Below, one piece after another: positions 1 through 5,824 of a stretch of 6,811 bases of DNA. The stretch is from positions 1 through 6,811 of the forward strand of contig JAISRV010000194.1 in assembly GCA_031273445.1 (NCBI GenBank). The letters are read 5' to 3'. The notes under the pieces are model-generated. The model had not been told where the DNA came from, searched no databases, and saw nothing but the letters and a program-made list of their open reading frames with translations. A program made the translations under genes and the position numbers. This DNA comes from Candidatus Adiutrix sp. GTDB lineage: Bacteria > Desulfobacterota > Desulfarculia > Adiutricales > Adiutricaceae. Within the stretch, counting starts at the first letter, position 1. Each line of letters opens with the position of its first letter.

Positions 1-571
1 CCGGAAGCGCGACATTTGGCCGCGCCTCGTCGGCCGCGGGCGACGAGGCCGGCTCAAGCGGCTGCGGAGGGACGGGAGCGAAAAATTCGAATTCAGCCTG
101 AGACATCAGGACGCGCGCCTTGGCGAAAACCGCTTCTCCTTCTTTGGAGACGAGCCCTCCGATATGGTCGGGGTGGGTGTGGGTCAACAAAACCATATCT
201 ATGTCGTCAGGGCTGAAGCCGGCGCTTCGCAATCGTTCTATGAAATGATTTTCGCCGGGTCCGGCTTCGCCGTATCCGGCGTCGATCATAATATTGCGGC
301 CGCCGCCCTTGACGATGAAAACATTTACGGAAGCCGGCGCTTTGCCGCCGGGCATGGCCTTTTGCTTTTCGGCCGGCGTCAGGGGGCCGCTAAAGATTGA
401 GGCCGGCATCTCCGCGGCGCGGTCCTGTATGGAAAAGACGGTAAAATCGCCGACGGAGAATTGTTTGACGGCGTCGCTCTGGGCCAGACAGGCCCGCGGC
501 CCCGCCAGAAAACAGGCCAGGGCCAGAGCGAATATTCCCATAAAGACGTATGCGTATGAATGACTTGGCAT
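1..571 (-). CDS. Exported metallo-beta-lactamase-fold hydrolase, N-terminal part (cut by window edge)
   Basis: The frame is open from the ATG at 569-571 to the window start, giving 190 codons with the C-terminus missing. Residues 1-30 look like a Sec signal peptide: a hydrophobic stretch at about 9-23, then a plausible cleavage site after ACLA (27-30). The mature part has a beta-rich opening, the strand-plus-Asp element NIMIDAGYG (93-101) and the zinc motif THTHPDH (130-136), which supplies H131, H133, D135 and H136. These mark the MBL fold, probably a periplasmic dizinc hydrolase; the layout resembles lactonase-like members, but the substrate cannot be told. A Pro/Ala-rich stretch (about 165-190) follows. 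The start is supported by AGGAG six bases upstream (578-582) and by the signal peptide beginning there; M11 is an unlikely alternative. It has its own promoter and is probably unrelated to the oxidoreductase operon. Confidence 0.85.
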   Translation of the reverse strand, partial: MPSHSYAYVFMGIFALALACFLAGPRACLAQSDAVKQFSVGDFTVFSIQDRAAEMPASIFSGPLTPAEKQKAMPGGKAPASVNVFIVKGGGRNIMIDAGYGEAGPGENHFIERLRSAGFSPDDIDMVLLTHTHPDHIGGLVSKEGEAVFAKARVLMSQAEFEFFAPVPPQPLEPASSPAADEARPNVALP

Positions 572-619
572 TTGCTTCTCCTGCTTGATTGACTGTATTC
601 ACGCTTCCCATGCCTTGCG

Positions 620-648
620 ACACTAACACTAGTAGGCGGTGGAGTCAA
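620..648 (-). promoter_or_regulatory. Sigma-70-like promoter for the MBL-fold hydrolase gene
   Basis: On the minus strand TTGACT (643-648) and TAGTGT (620-625) are separated by exactly 17 bp. The -35 is a 5/6 match; the -10 keeps the conserved TA at its start and T at its end. Transcription would begin near 613 and leave a leader of about 42 nt before the ATG. The hexamer TAGTGT is repeated directly at 626-631, so the -10 region is a tandem repeat. The assignment rests on motif match and position only. Confidence 0.5.
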
Positions 649-678
649 GCGCACACCCATGTTTACGTTTGAGCTTGA

Positions 679-722
679 GGCCGGCTTTAATCTTGATATT
701 CCGGATAATATTCAAGTCGGCC
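679..722. repeat. Imperfect inverted repeat in the regulator/hydrolase intergenic gap
   Basis: CTTGATATT (692-700) faces AATATTCAAG (707-716), pairing except for one bulged base around a CCGGAT loop. Outside it, GGCCG (679-683) faces CGGCC (718-722). This could be the 3' end structure of the regulator transcript, but no T-run follows on either strand, so it is not a classical intrinsic terminator. It is the best terminator-like candidate in the 190 bp gap. Confidence 0.3.
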
Positions 723-766
723 TGACATATGGCGGCCAGGGCGGTCTGGATGGCATAAATGTCAGG
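721..766. repeat. Perfect 8-bp inverted repeat overlapping the regulator stop codon
   Basis: CCTGACAT (721-728) and ATGTCAGG (759-766) are perfect inverted copies with a 30-base spacer. The right arm covers the TGA stop of the sigma-54 regulator (762-764). The left arm is adjacent to the 679-722 repeat, so the two form a pair of structures at the 3' end of the regulator mRNA. No T-tract is present. Confidence 0.4.
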
Positions 767-2741
767 CGTTGCCGTTGTCCCTGTCCCGCTGATTTTTCCA
801 CAGGGTCACCCGGCTCATGCCCAATATTTCGGCCACTTTGGTCTTGTTGCCGCCATGCCGCTTCATCAACTGGCTGATGAGCTGTTGCTGCATATCCTTC
901 ATGGGGCCCAGGGCCACCGTCAGACGGTCTTCCTCTTCTCCGGATTCATCCTCCCTGGCTTCCTGAAAATGGCGAACCTGTTCGCCGACGCTGTCCAGCA
1001 GCCACTCATTGATGTCCTGGCCCGGGTCGCAGAGGATGACGCTGCGGCCGACGCAGTTTTCCAATTCGCGGACATTCCCGGGCCAGTGGTGCTCCTGCAG
1101 AGTTTTCAGCGATTCCTGGCTGGCGGTCAGCGGTTCGCGCTGGCACATTTCAGTATACTGAGCCAAAAAATGCTCCATCAGAACGGGAATGTCCTGCTGA
1201 CGCCGCCTTAAGGCGGGTAGGTGTAGGGTCAGCAGATTGAGCCGGTAATACAAGTCGCTGCGAAACTGGCCGTCGCGAACCATCTTATACATATTTTTGT
1301 TGGTGGCGGCCACCACCCTGACATTGACGTTGATGACCTTGTCGCCCCCGACCCGCATGACCTCTTTTTCCTGCAGAGCCCGCAAGAGACGGCCCTGGAT
1401 GTTGGACGAGGTCTCCCCGATTTCATCCAGAAAAATCGTGCCGTTGTGGGCCAGTTCAAACAGGCCGGGCTTGCCGCCTTTTTTGGCGCCGGTAAACGCG
1501 CCTTCCTCATAGCCGAACAGTTCGCTTTCCAAAAGGCTCTCCGGCAGGGCCGCGCAGTTGATGGCCACGAAAGGCCCGTCGCGCAAAGGGCTTTCATTGT
1601 GGATGCTCTGAGCCATTAATTCCTTGCCGGTGCCGGTTTCACCCTCGATCAGAACGGCCGCCTGAGCCCGGCTGAATTTTTTGGCTTTGGCGATGATCTC
1701 CTTCATGGGTTTGCTGACGGCGATGATGTCGCTGAAAGTGTATTTGGCGAAAAGACCCTTTGCCCCCAACTGGGCCCTGGCCCTGGCCTCGACCTTCTGA
1801 AGATAACTCAGCCCTTGAAAAGTCAGGACTGTTTCGCTTCGCTCCGAACGAAAATGAATAGGCGCTCGGCTGACCATGAATTTTTTGTCGCCCCAGACGA
1901 TGAGCTTGTTGACCACCGGCTGGCCGTCGCCATAGAGCTGAGTCAAGCCGGCCGGGCTGGCGTCCGAATCCAGACGCTGGCCCAGAACGTCCTGGCCGCG
2001 AAGGTCGAGCATAAGTTTGGCGGCTTCGTTCATGACCGTCACCTGCGACTGATGATCGACGGTCACAATGCCTTCGCGGGAATAGTTTAAAATGCTGGCC
2101 AGACGCATGGATCGCATGGCGTCCCGGGCGTTCAGGTCGGTAATGTTGCGGGCCGCCAGAAGAGCTTCCCTGACGTGCTTTTCCTTGGACTGCACCAGCA
2201 CGTACGGTAGGCCGATGGATAAGGCGTATTTCTCCACGCAGCCTCCGAAACCGATCAGAGCGTAGTCCTGCCCGAAAGTCATCACCTTGTCCAGCATGCT
2301 GTCAAACTCTTCCCGGCAGGTGTAGGAAAAAGACAGGGCCGTGTCGTGGGTGATGGCCTGATACATGGCTTCGAATTCCTGCTGTTCCTCGCCCTGGTGG
2401 GACAGCAGCACCATTTTCTTGCCCAGGGTTTTGGCTTTTTGAAAGGCTCGCAGATAATCACGGGCAGTCAGGGCAATGGCGATGACCGGCTTATGAACCA
2501 TTTCTTTGATGGCGTTGGCAGTGCCGGCCTGGCTGATGATGACGTCGTATTCATCTTCATGGTCGCGGGCTAAAATATGACCGTTCAGATGGATGCCGCC
2601 CTGAACTATATCCAGCGGTAGATCGATTTCCTCGGCCAGGCGGGCCGCGGTTTCAGCCAGCTCGCTATAAATGGCCACCATAAGGATGCAGGCCTTGCGG
2701 GGAGCGCCCAGGCGGATAATTTCCAGAGTTTGCGATTCCAT
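762..2741 (-). CDS. Sigma-54-dependent transcriptional activator with PrpR_N, PAS, AAA+ and Fis-type HTH domains
   Basis: This complete 659-residue protein is a bacterial enhancer-binding protein. Residues ~10-190 resemble the PrpR N-terminal sensory domain and ~205-310 a PAS fold. The AAA+ core (~335-575) has Walker A GETGTGKE (367-374), the sigma-54-contacting loop GAFTGA (414-419) intact, Walker B TIFLDE (435-440), and the arginine-rich FRSDLYYRLN (492-501). After an acidic linker (~593-606) comes a Fis-type helix-turn-helix (~630-648) with recognition helix SRVTLWK. The intact GAFTGA loop means it should activate sigma-54 polymerase. The ATG is the first start after an in-frame stop (TGA about 30 bases upstream), with GAGG five bases before it. 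It is divergent from an operon bearing a sigma-54 promoter, which is its likely target. The ligand is unknown: PrpR itself senses 2-methylcitrate, but a 2-oxoacid or acyl derivative fits this context better (inference). Confidence 0.93.
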   Translation of the reverse strand: MESQTLEIIRLGAPRKACILMVAIYSELAETAARLAEEIDLPLDIVQGGIHLNGHILARDHEDEYDVIISQAGTANAIKEMVHKPVIAIALTARDYLRAFQKAKTLGKKMVLLSHQGEEQQEFEAMYQAITHDTALSFSYTCREEFDSMLDKVMTFGQDYALIGFGGCVEKYALSIGLPYVLVQSKEKHVREALLAARNITDLNARDAMRSMRLASILNYSREGIVTVDHQSQVTVMNEAAKLMLDLRGQDVLGQRLDSDASPAGLTQLYGDGQPVVNKLIVWGDKKFMVSRAPIHFRSERSETVLTFQGLSYLQKVEARARAQLGAKGLFAKYTFSDIIAVSKPMKEIIAKAKKFSRAQAAVLIEGETGTGKELMAQSIHNESPLRDGPFVAINCAALPESLLESELFGYEEGAFTGAKKGGKPGLFELAHNGTIFLDEIGETSSNIQGRLLRALQEKEVMRVGGDKVINVNVRVVAATNKNMYKMVRDGQFRSDLYYRLNLLTLHLPALRRRQQDIPVLMEHFLAQYTEMCQREPLTASQESLKTLQEHHWPGNVRELENCVGRSVILCDPGQDINEWLLDSVGEQVRHFQEAREDESGEEEDRLTVALGPMKDMQQQLISQLMKRHGGNKTKVAEILGMSRVTLWKNQRDRDNGNA

Positions 2742-2775
2742 TGGGGCCTCAAGGCGAGATGGCCGTCAAGCCCTT

Positions 2776-2797
2776 GTCCGGGGCCAAAAGCCCGGAC
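2776..2797 (-). repeat. GC-rich hairpin in the presumed 5' leader of the regulator
   Basis: GTCCGGG (2776-2782) and CCCGGAC (2791-2797) form a perfect 7-bp stem around an 8-base loop. The structure lies 35 bases upstream of the regulator ATG, so it would be near the 5' end of that mRNA. Neither strand has a following T-run, so it is not an intrinsic terminator. It could influence mRNA stability or translation. Confidence 0.4.
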
Positions 2798-2803
2798 ATC
2801 ACT

Positions 2804-2817
2804 GCCGCTACGGCGGC
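2804..2817. repeat. Small hairpin with a TACG loop
   Basis: GCCGC (2804-2808) and GCGGC (2813-2817) pair around the tetraloop TACG. Read on the plus strand this is a C(UACG)G loop of the very stable UNCG class; on the minus strand the loop is CGUA. It sits next to the 2776-2797 hairpin in the regulator leader. Its function is unknown. Confidence 0.35.
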
Positions 2818-2890
2818 GCATTGTCCTGATTGAGGCAATGCGATTTATAAATTAACGAAAATGTAAAAATAATTAACTATTACAATTTAT

Positions 2891-2944
2891 GGGCTGGCTC
2901 CTGCAATTCAGCTTTGTTGCCGAATTTTTCCGGCCTGCCAGCCC
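2891..2944. repeat. Perfect 8-bp inverted repeat with nested arms
   Basis: GGGCTGGC (2891-2898) is perfectly inverted at GCCAGCCC (2937-2944), and the flanking T2890/A2945 pair extends it to 9 bp. Inside lies a smaller inverted pair, AATTC (2905-2909) and GAATT (2922-2926). The GC-rich arms stand out in AT-rich surroundings. It could be a looped operator, a cruciform or an RNA stem; no T-run follows, so terminator function is not supported. Confidence 0.45.
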
Positions 2945-2952
2945 AACTCAGA

Positions 2953-2994
2953 GTTCAGGGCATTTGTAAATATATTGTCTGAACATTTAGTTCA
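2953..2994. promoter_or_regulatory. Candidate operator: three GTTCA/TGAAC half-sites
   Basis: GTTCAG (2953-2958) is inverted at CTGAAC (2979-2984), and TGAAC (2980-2984) is inverted again at GTTCA (2990-2994) across ATTTA. The middle element is thus shared by two dyads, one with a 5-bp and one with a 20-bp gap. They lie about 190-230 bp upstream of the expected sigma-54 start. A dimeric Fis-type HTH activator would plausibly bind the 5-5-5 dyad, but nothing in the sequence proves which repeat is its site. Confidence 0.35.
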
Positions 2995-3121
2995 AATATT
3001 TCTCACATATCGTTAATTTTTGAATCAGCATACGTTAAATTTTAAAATATGGCAAGCCCTGTTTCTCTCTCCTTCCTCAATGGCTCTTTATGATCATCTC
3101 TGAAAAAATATTTAATTATCA

Positions 3122-3160
3122 GCCGATTCTCTAAAACTAAAAAATAAAATCAAAATCGGC
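3122..3160. repeat. 7-bp inverted repeat running into the -24 element
   Basis: GCCGATT (3122-3128) and AATCGGC (3154-3160) are perfect inverted copies separated by 25 mostly A-rich bases. The right arm contains the GG of the sigma-54 -24 box. A protein bound here, or a cruciform, would compete with polymerase, so this could be a repressor operator. Chance occurrence is also possible. Confidence 0.35.
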
Positions 3161-3172
3161 ACACTCCTTGCA
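3157..3172 (+). promoter_or_regulatory. Sigma-54 (-24/-12) promoter of the oxidoreductase operon
   Basis: CGGCAC (3157-3162), five bases, then TTGCA (3168-3172) match the sigma-54 consensus YTGGCAC-N5-TTGCW closely, with invariant GG and GC at the right spacing. Transcription should start near 3183-3185, leaving a leader of about 117 nt. The promoter faces the operon, and the divergent gene encodes a GAFTGA-containing activator, so both halves of a sigma-54 system are present. Confidence 0.85.
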
Positions 3173-3299
3173 TACTACTGGGGCAACATCGCGACAACAT
3201 TTCCGTAACGATATTTCCATCTGTTATTAACTGCTGGGATATACTATATTTTTATTTTTCTTCAGCTCGGTTGGCAAGCAGCCGGAAGGATGAGAAGGC

Positions 3300-4421
3300 A
3301 TGGCCAGAAAACAGGAACTTATCCAGGGCAACCACGCCATCGCCCTGGGCGCTTTTTACGCCGGCGCCCGTTTTTATGCCGGCTACCCCATCACCCCTTC
3401 TTCGGAGATCGCCGAAGTCTGCGCCCGGGAACTGCCGGGCTTGGGGGGCGCCTTCATGCAGATGGAGGACGAGATCGCCAGCATGGGAGCCATCATCGGC
3501 GCTTCGCTGGCCGGAGTCAAATCTTTCACCGCCACCAGCGGCCCCGGTTTTTCCCTGATGCAGGAAAACCTCGGAGTGGCGATAATGGGAGAAGTTCCGG
3601 TGGTGGTGGTCACTGTGCAGCGCTCAGGCCCCAGCACGGGCCTGGCCACCAAACCGGCCCAAGCCGACCTCATGCAATTGCGCTGGGGCCGCCACGGCGA
3701 CCAGAGCCTCGTCGCCCTGATTCCGGCCACTGTGGCCGAGTGCTTTGAGCTGACGGTCAAGGCTTTCAATCTCAGTGAAAAATACCGGGCGCCGGTCATC
3801 GTCGCTCCCGATGAAATCGTCGGCCACATGCGGGAAAACTACGCCCCGCCGGAACCAGGCCAACTGGAAATAGTCGACCGGGCCCAGCCCCACGGATTGA
3901 TCGAGGACTATCGGCCTTTTAATTTTGAAGACGGCGCGGTGGCCCCCTTGGCTTCCTTCGGCAGCCCTTACATCAGTCACATCACCAGTTCCATGCACGG
4001 GGAAGATGGTTACAGCGACAACTCGCCGGACAACGCCGGCCGTCGGATCAGCCAACTGCACCGAAAACTGGAAAAAAACATCGACGATATCGTCATGACC
4101 CGCTCTTTTGACCTCGACGGCTGCGATACCCTCATCGTGGCCGTGGGCTCGGCCGTGCGGGCCGCCCGGGCCGCCGCCAAAGAGGCCCGCCAGCGGGGAC
4201 GCCAGGTCGGCGTGCTTCAAGTCGTCACCATGTGGCCCTTCCCGGAGCGTGAGGTTCGGCGGGCGGCCTCCCGGGCCGAAACCGTGATCGTGCCCGAAAT
4301 GAACTACAGCGGACAACTGGCCGGTGAAGTGGGCCGGGCCGCGCCGGGAGCGCGCCTGATTCGGGCGCCCAGCTTTGACGGCCGGGGCCTCACTCCGGCC
4401 GACATCACCGCTGTGTTATAA
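3300..4421 (+). CDS. korA: 2-oxoacid:ferredoxin oxidoreductase, alpha subunit (KorA type)
   Basis: This 373-residue subunit carries the pyrimidine-binding half of the thiamine diphosphate site. It contains GYPITPSSE (28-36), the QMEDEIAS element (54-61), TATSGPGFSLM (77-87), QRSGPSTG (107-114) and RWGRHGD (128-134), then domain II ending in VPEMNYSGQL (331-340). Length and motifs fit KorA, and TATSGPG and QRSGPSTG favour KorA over VorB. The enzyme oxidises a 2-oxoacid with CoA to acyl-CoA and CO2 and reduces ferredoxin in the cytoplasm. AAGGA at 3286-3290 lies nine bases before the ATG; an out-of-frame ATG at 3290 sits directly on that RBS and is unlikely to be used. It is first in the sigma-54-controlled operon. 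Substrate is uncertain: 2-oxoglutarate by family, but a branched-chain or aryl 2-oxoacid is possible given the Ptb/Buk sequence downstream. Confidence 0.92.
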   Translation: MARKQELIQGNHAIALGAFYAGARFYAGYPITPSSEIAEVCARELPGLGGAFMQMEDEIASMGAIIGASLAGVKSFTATSGPGFSLMQENLGVAIMGEVPVVVVTVQRSGPSTGLATKPAQADLMQLRWGRHGDQSLVALIPATVAECFELTVKAFNLSEKYRAPVIVAPDEIVGHMRENYAPPEPGQLEIVDRAQPHGLIEDYRPFNFEDGAVAPLASFGSPYISHITSSMHGEDGYSDNSPDNAGRRISQLHRKLEKNIDDIVMTRSFDLDGCDTLIVAVGSAVRAARAAAKEARQRGRQVGVLQVVTMWPFPEREVRRAASRAETVIVPEMNYSGQLAGEVGRAAPGARLIRAPSFDGRGLTPADITAVL

Positions 4422-4425
4422 ACAC
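4413..4425 (+). other. Small stem-loop over the alpha-subunit stop codon
   Basis: GTGTT (4413-4417) and AACAC (4421-4425) pair around an ATA loop, and TGTTTTG follows. The TAA stop (4419-4421) lies in the loop and right arm. It is too short and T-poor to be a convincing terminator but could reduce readthrough or protect the upstream mRNA. It marks the only gap (30 bp) inside the operon. Confidence 0.25.
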
Positions 4426-4451
4426 TGTTTTGTGCCTGAAGGAGTAATATT

Positions 4452-5285
4452 ATGGGCCACACCAACGGTCTCGCCTATCTGAGAACCGATATCCTACCCA
4501 ATATGTGGTGTCCCGGTTGCGGCAACGGCATCGTGCTTTCGGCCATGCTACGAGCCTTCGAAGCCCTGAAGCTGGAACATCACGAAGTGGTGGCGGTCAG
4601 CGGCATCGGCTGCTGGGGCAAGGTTGACGATTACATCACCGTCAACGCCCTCCACGCCACGCACGGCCGGGCCCTGAGTTTTGCCACGGGCGTGAAGGCG
4701 GCCAATCCCCGGCTGCGCGTCCTGGTGCTGGCCGGCGACGGCGACGGGACCACCATCGGCGGCAATCACTTGATTCACAGCGCCCGCCGGAATATGGATC
4801 TGACGATGATCATGGTCGACAATTTCAACTACGGCATGACCGGCGGCCAGTATTCGGCCACCACCCCCGGCGGACGCGTCACCAGCACCACCCGGGGGGG
4901 CAATCCCGAGCGCGCCTTTGACGTCTGCGAACTGGTGCGGGCGGCCGGCGGCAACTATGTGGCCCGCCAGTCCATCGCCGAAGGAGCGCTGATTCAGAAA
5001 AGAATTGAAGAAGGCTTAAGCCGCCCCGGCTTTTCCTTCATTGAGGTGATCAGCGCCTGCACCACTCTTTACGGCCCCAACAACGGACTGAAAACGCCGG
5101 TGGATATGTTCCGGCAGTTTAAAGAGAAATGTCTGCCCAAGGAAAAATACGACCGGATCGAAAACGCCGCGGCCAAAGGCTATCTGACCACCGGAGTGCT
5201 GCACCAGGCCGACGCCCCGGATTTTCTGAGCCAATATGAGGCCATGCGCGGGCGTCTGGCCGCCGCGAAAGGTGGCCGGGCATGA
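4452..5285 (+). CDS. korB: 2-oxoacid:ferredoxin oxidoreductase, beta subunit (KorB type, TPP and [4Fe-4S])
   Basis: This 277-residue subunit binds the thiamine diphosphate and the proximal [4Fe-4S] cluster. WCPGCGNG (19-26) supplies C20 and C23; C54 of SGIGC (50-54) and C203 of SACTT are the other likely ligands by family analogy. The TPP/Mg motif starts at GDGD (95-98), continues through IGGNHLIHSARR (102-113) and ends at NFNYGMTGGQYS (124-135). Length and motifs are normal for KorB, and no key residue is missing. AAGGAG (4439-4444) lies seven bases before the ATG. The 3' end overlaps the gamma gene by four bases (ATGA), implying translational coupling. The TPP beta half pairs with alpha to form the active site. 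Confidence 0.93.
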   Translation: MGHTNGLAYLRTDILPNMWCPGCGNGIVLSAMLRAFEALKLEHHEVVAVSGIGCWGKVDDYITVNALHATHGRALSFATGVKAANPRLRVLVLAGDGDGTTIGGNHLIHSARRNMDLTMIMVDNFNYGMTGGQYSATTPGGRVTSTTRGGNPERAFDVCELVRAAGGNYVARQSIAEGALIQKRIEEGLSRPGFSFIEVISACTTLYGPNNGLKTPVDMFRQFKEKCLPKEKYDRIENAAAKGYLTTGVLHQADAPDFLSQYEAMRGRLAAAKGGRA

Positions 5286-5824
5286 GTCGTCATTTCGAAT
5301 TGCTGTTGGGCGGCTCCGGCGGTCAGGGGCTGGTTTTCGTCTCCTCTTTCATCGCCAAGGCGGCCATGGCCGACGGACTTAACGCCGCCCAGACTCAATC
5401 ATACGGCATCGCCCAGCGCGGCGGATTCATTTCGGCGGAAGTGGTGGTCTCGGATCAGGAAATACTCTATCCCAAAGTCACCCGGCCGGATCTGGTCATC
5501 GCCCTCCATGAGGCGGCCGAGCCCCATTTCGTTAAACTCGACTCCAAGGTCGTCTTTGACAGCGGGCTTATGGACTCCCAGCCGCGCCCCGGCTGGGCGG
5601 GTTTGCCCTTCACCGACCTGGCCCGTTCGCTGAACTGTCCCAAGGCGGCCAATCTGATCGCCTTTGGCGCGGCCCTTCATTTCGCCCCCTTCATTCCCTT
5701 GGAGGCGGCGGAAGCGGCGGCCCGGGAATCGTTTCCGTCCGGCGCGGCCGAGATCAACATTCAGGCCCTGCGCCTCGGCCGCTCCGAGGCGGTTAAAAAA
5801 TTTCGCGGCGGGAGGCTGAGGTGA
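5282..5824 (+). CDS. korC: 2-oxoacid:ferredoxin oxidoreductase, gamma subunit (KorC type)
   Basis: This 180-residue protein is the gamma subunit, corresponding to the separate catalytic-gamma domain of one-chain pyruvate:ferredoxin oxidoreductases; it contributes to CoA handling and assembly. The glycine-rich GGSGGQG (10-16) near the N-terminus is the family signature. QTQSYGIAQRGG (37-48) matches the usual SYGxxxRGG block, although many KorC proteins read SYGPEARGG there. YPKVTRPDLVIAL (63-75) is also typical. The ATG overlaps the beta stop as ATGA, with AAAGGTGG (5268-5275) six bases upstream. The end overlaps the next gene by four bases (GTGA). It is complete and in frame. Confidence 0.9.
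   Translation: MSRHFELLLGGSGGQGLVFVSSFIAKAAMADGLNAAQTQSYGIAQRGGFISAEVVVSDQEILYPKVTRPDLVIALHEAAEPHFVKLDSKVVFDSGLMDSQPRPGWAGLPFTDLARSLNCPKAANLIAFGAALHFAPFIPLEAAEAAARESFPSGAAEINIQALRLGRSEAVKKFRGGRLR

Larger units (their letters stand above)
2851..3043. repeat. Three copies of an AT-rich CGTTAA motif (possible regulator binding sites)
   Basis: CGTTAATTTT (3011-3020) and CGTTAAATTTT (3033-3043) are direct repeats whose starts are 22 bp apart, about two helical turns. Each is preceded by a nearby CAT. A third, inverted copy, ATTAACG (2851-2857), is followed by AAAATG, so on its own strand it reads CATTTTCGTTAAT. The pair lies about 140-170 bp upstream of the expected sigma-54 start, in the usual enhancer range. 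The single copy lies near the regulator's presumed promoter and could allow autoregulation. The motif is found by eye only. Confidence 0.4.
2742..3299. other. AT-rich divergent regulatory region between the regulator and the oxidoreductase operon
   Basis: These 558 bp separate two divergent start codons and carry no convincing gene. About 2840-3160 is far richer in A/T than the flanking genes. In order it holds two short GC-rich hairpins (2776-2817), a weak minus-strand TATAAA (2844-2849) that might be a -10 box for the regulator but lacks a good -35, several inverted and direct repeats (2851-3043), a low-complexity A/T stretch (3095-3155) that could favour bending, the sigma-54 promoter (3157-3172), and a leader of about 117 nt to the first structural gene. 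I did not find a convincing IHF consensus, though these promoters often use one. Confidence 0.75.

Noticed and set aside
759..1211. 150-codon plus-strand open frame opposite the regulator C-terminus
   Set aside because: It is antisense to the AAA+/HTH coding region, has no recognisable domain and no convincing ribosome binding site.
2842..2880. Sigma-70 promoter for the regulator built on TTTACA and TATAAA on the minus strand
   Set aside because: The spacer between TTTACA and TATAAA is only about 12 bp, and no good -35 exists at 17 bp, so I mention TATAAA only as a weak possibility.
3050..3065. TGGCAAGCCCTGTTTC as a second sigma-54 promoter
   Set aside because: It has the GG of the -24 box but lacks the essential GC at the -12 position.
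3290..3748. 152-codon plus-strand frame starting at the ATG just before the alpha start
   Set aside because: Its ATG touches the GGAAGG ribosome binding site with no spacing, and its product is Arg/Pro/Gly-rich out-of-frame sequence of korA.
3624..4316. 230-codon minus-strand open frame inside the alpha-subunit gene
   Set aside because: It is an antisense shadow of korA, GC-rich, with no recognisable domain; the plus-strand protein has strong family motifs over the same span.
3300..4421. Alpha subunit as a VorB-type 2-ketoisovalerate enzyme by sequence
   Set aside because: TATSGPG and QRSGPSTG are KorA-like, so the family call stays Kor; the VOR idea is kept only as a context-based question about substrate.
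4413..4433. Intrinsic terminator between alpha and beta
   Set aside because: The stem is only 5 bp of mixed composition and the following tract is interrupted by G; termination here would separate subunits of one enzyme.
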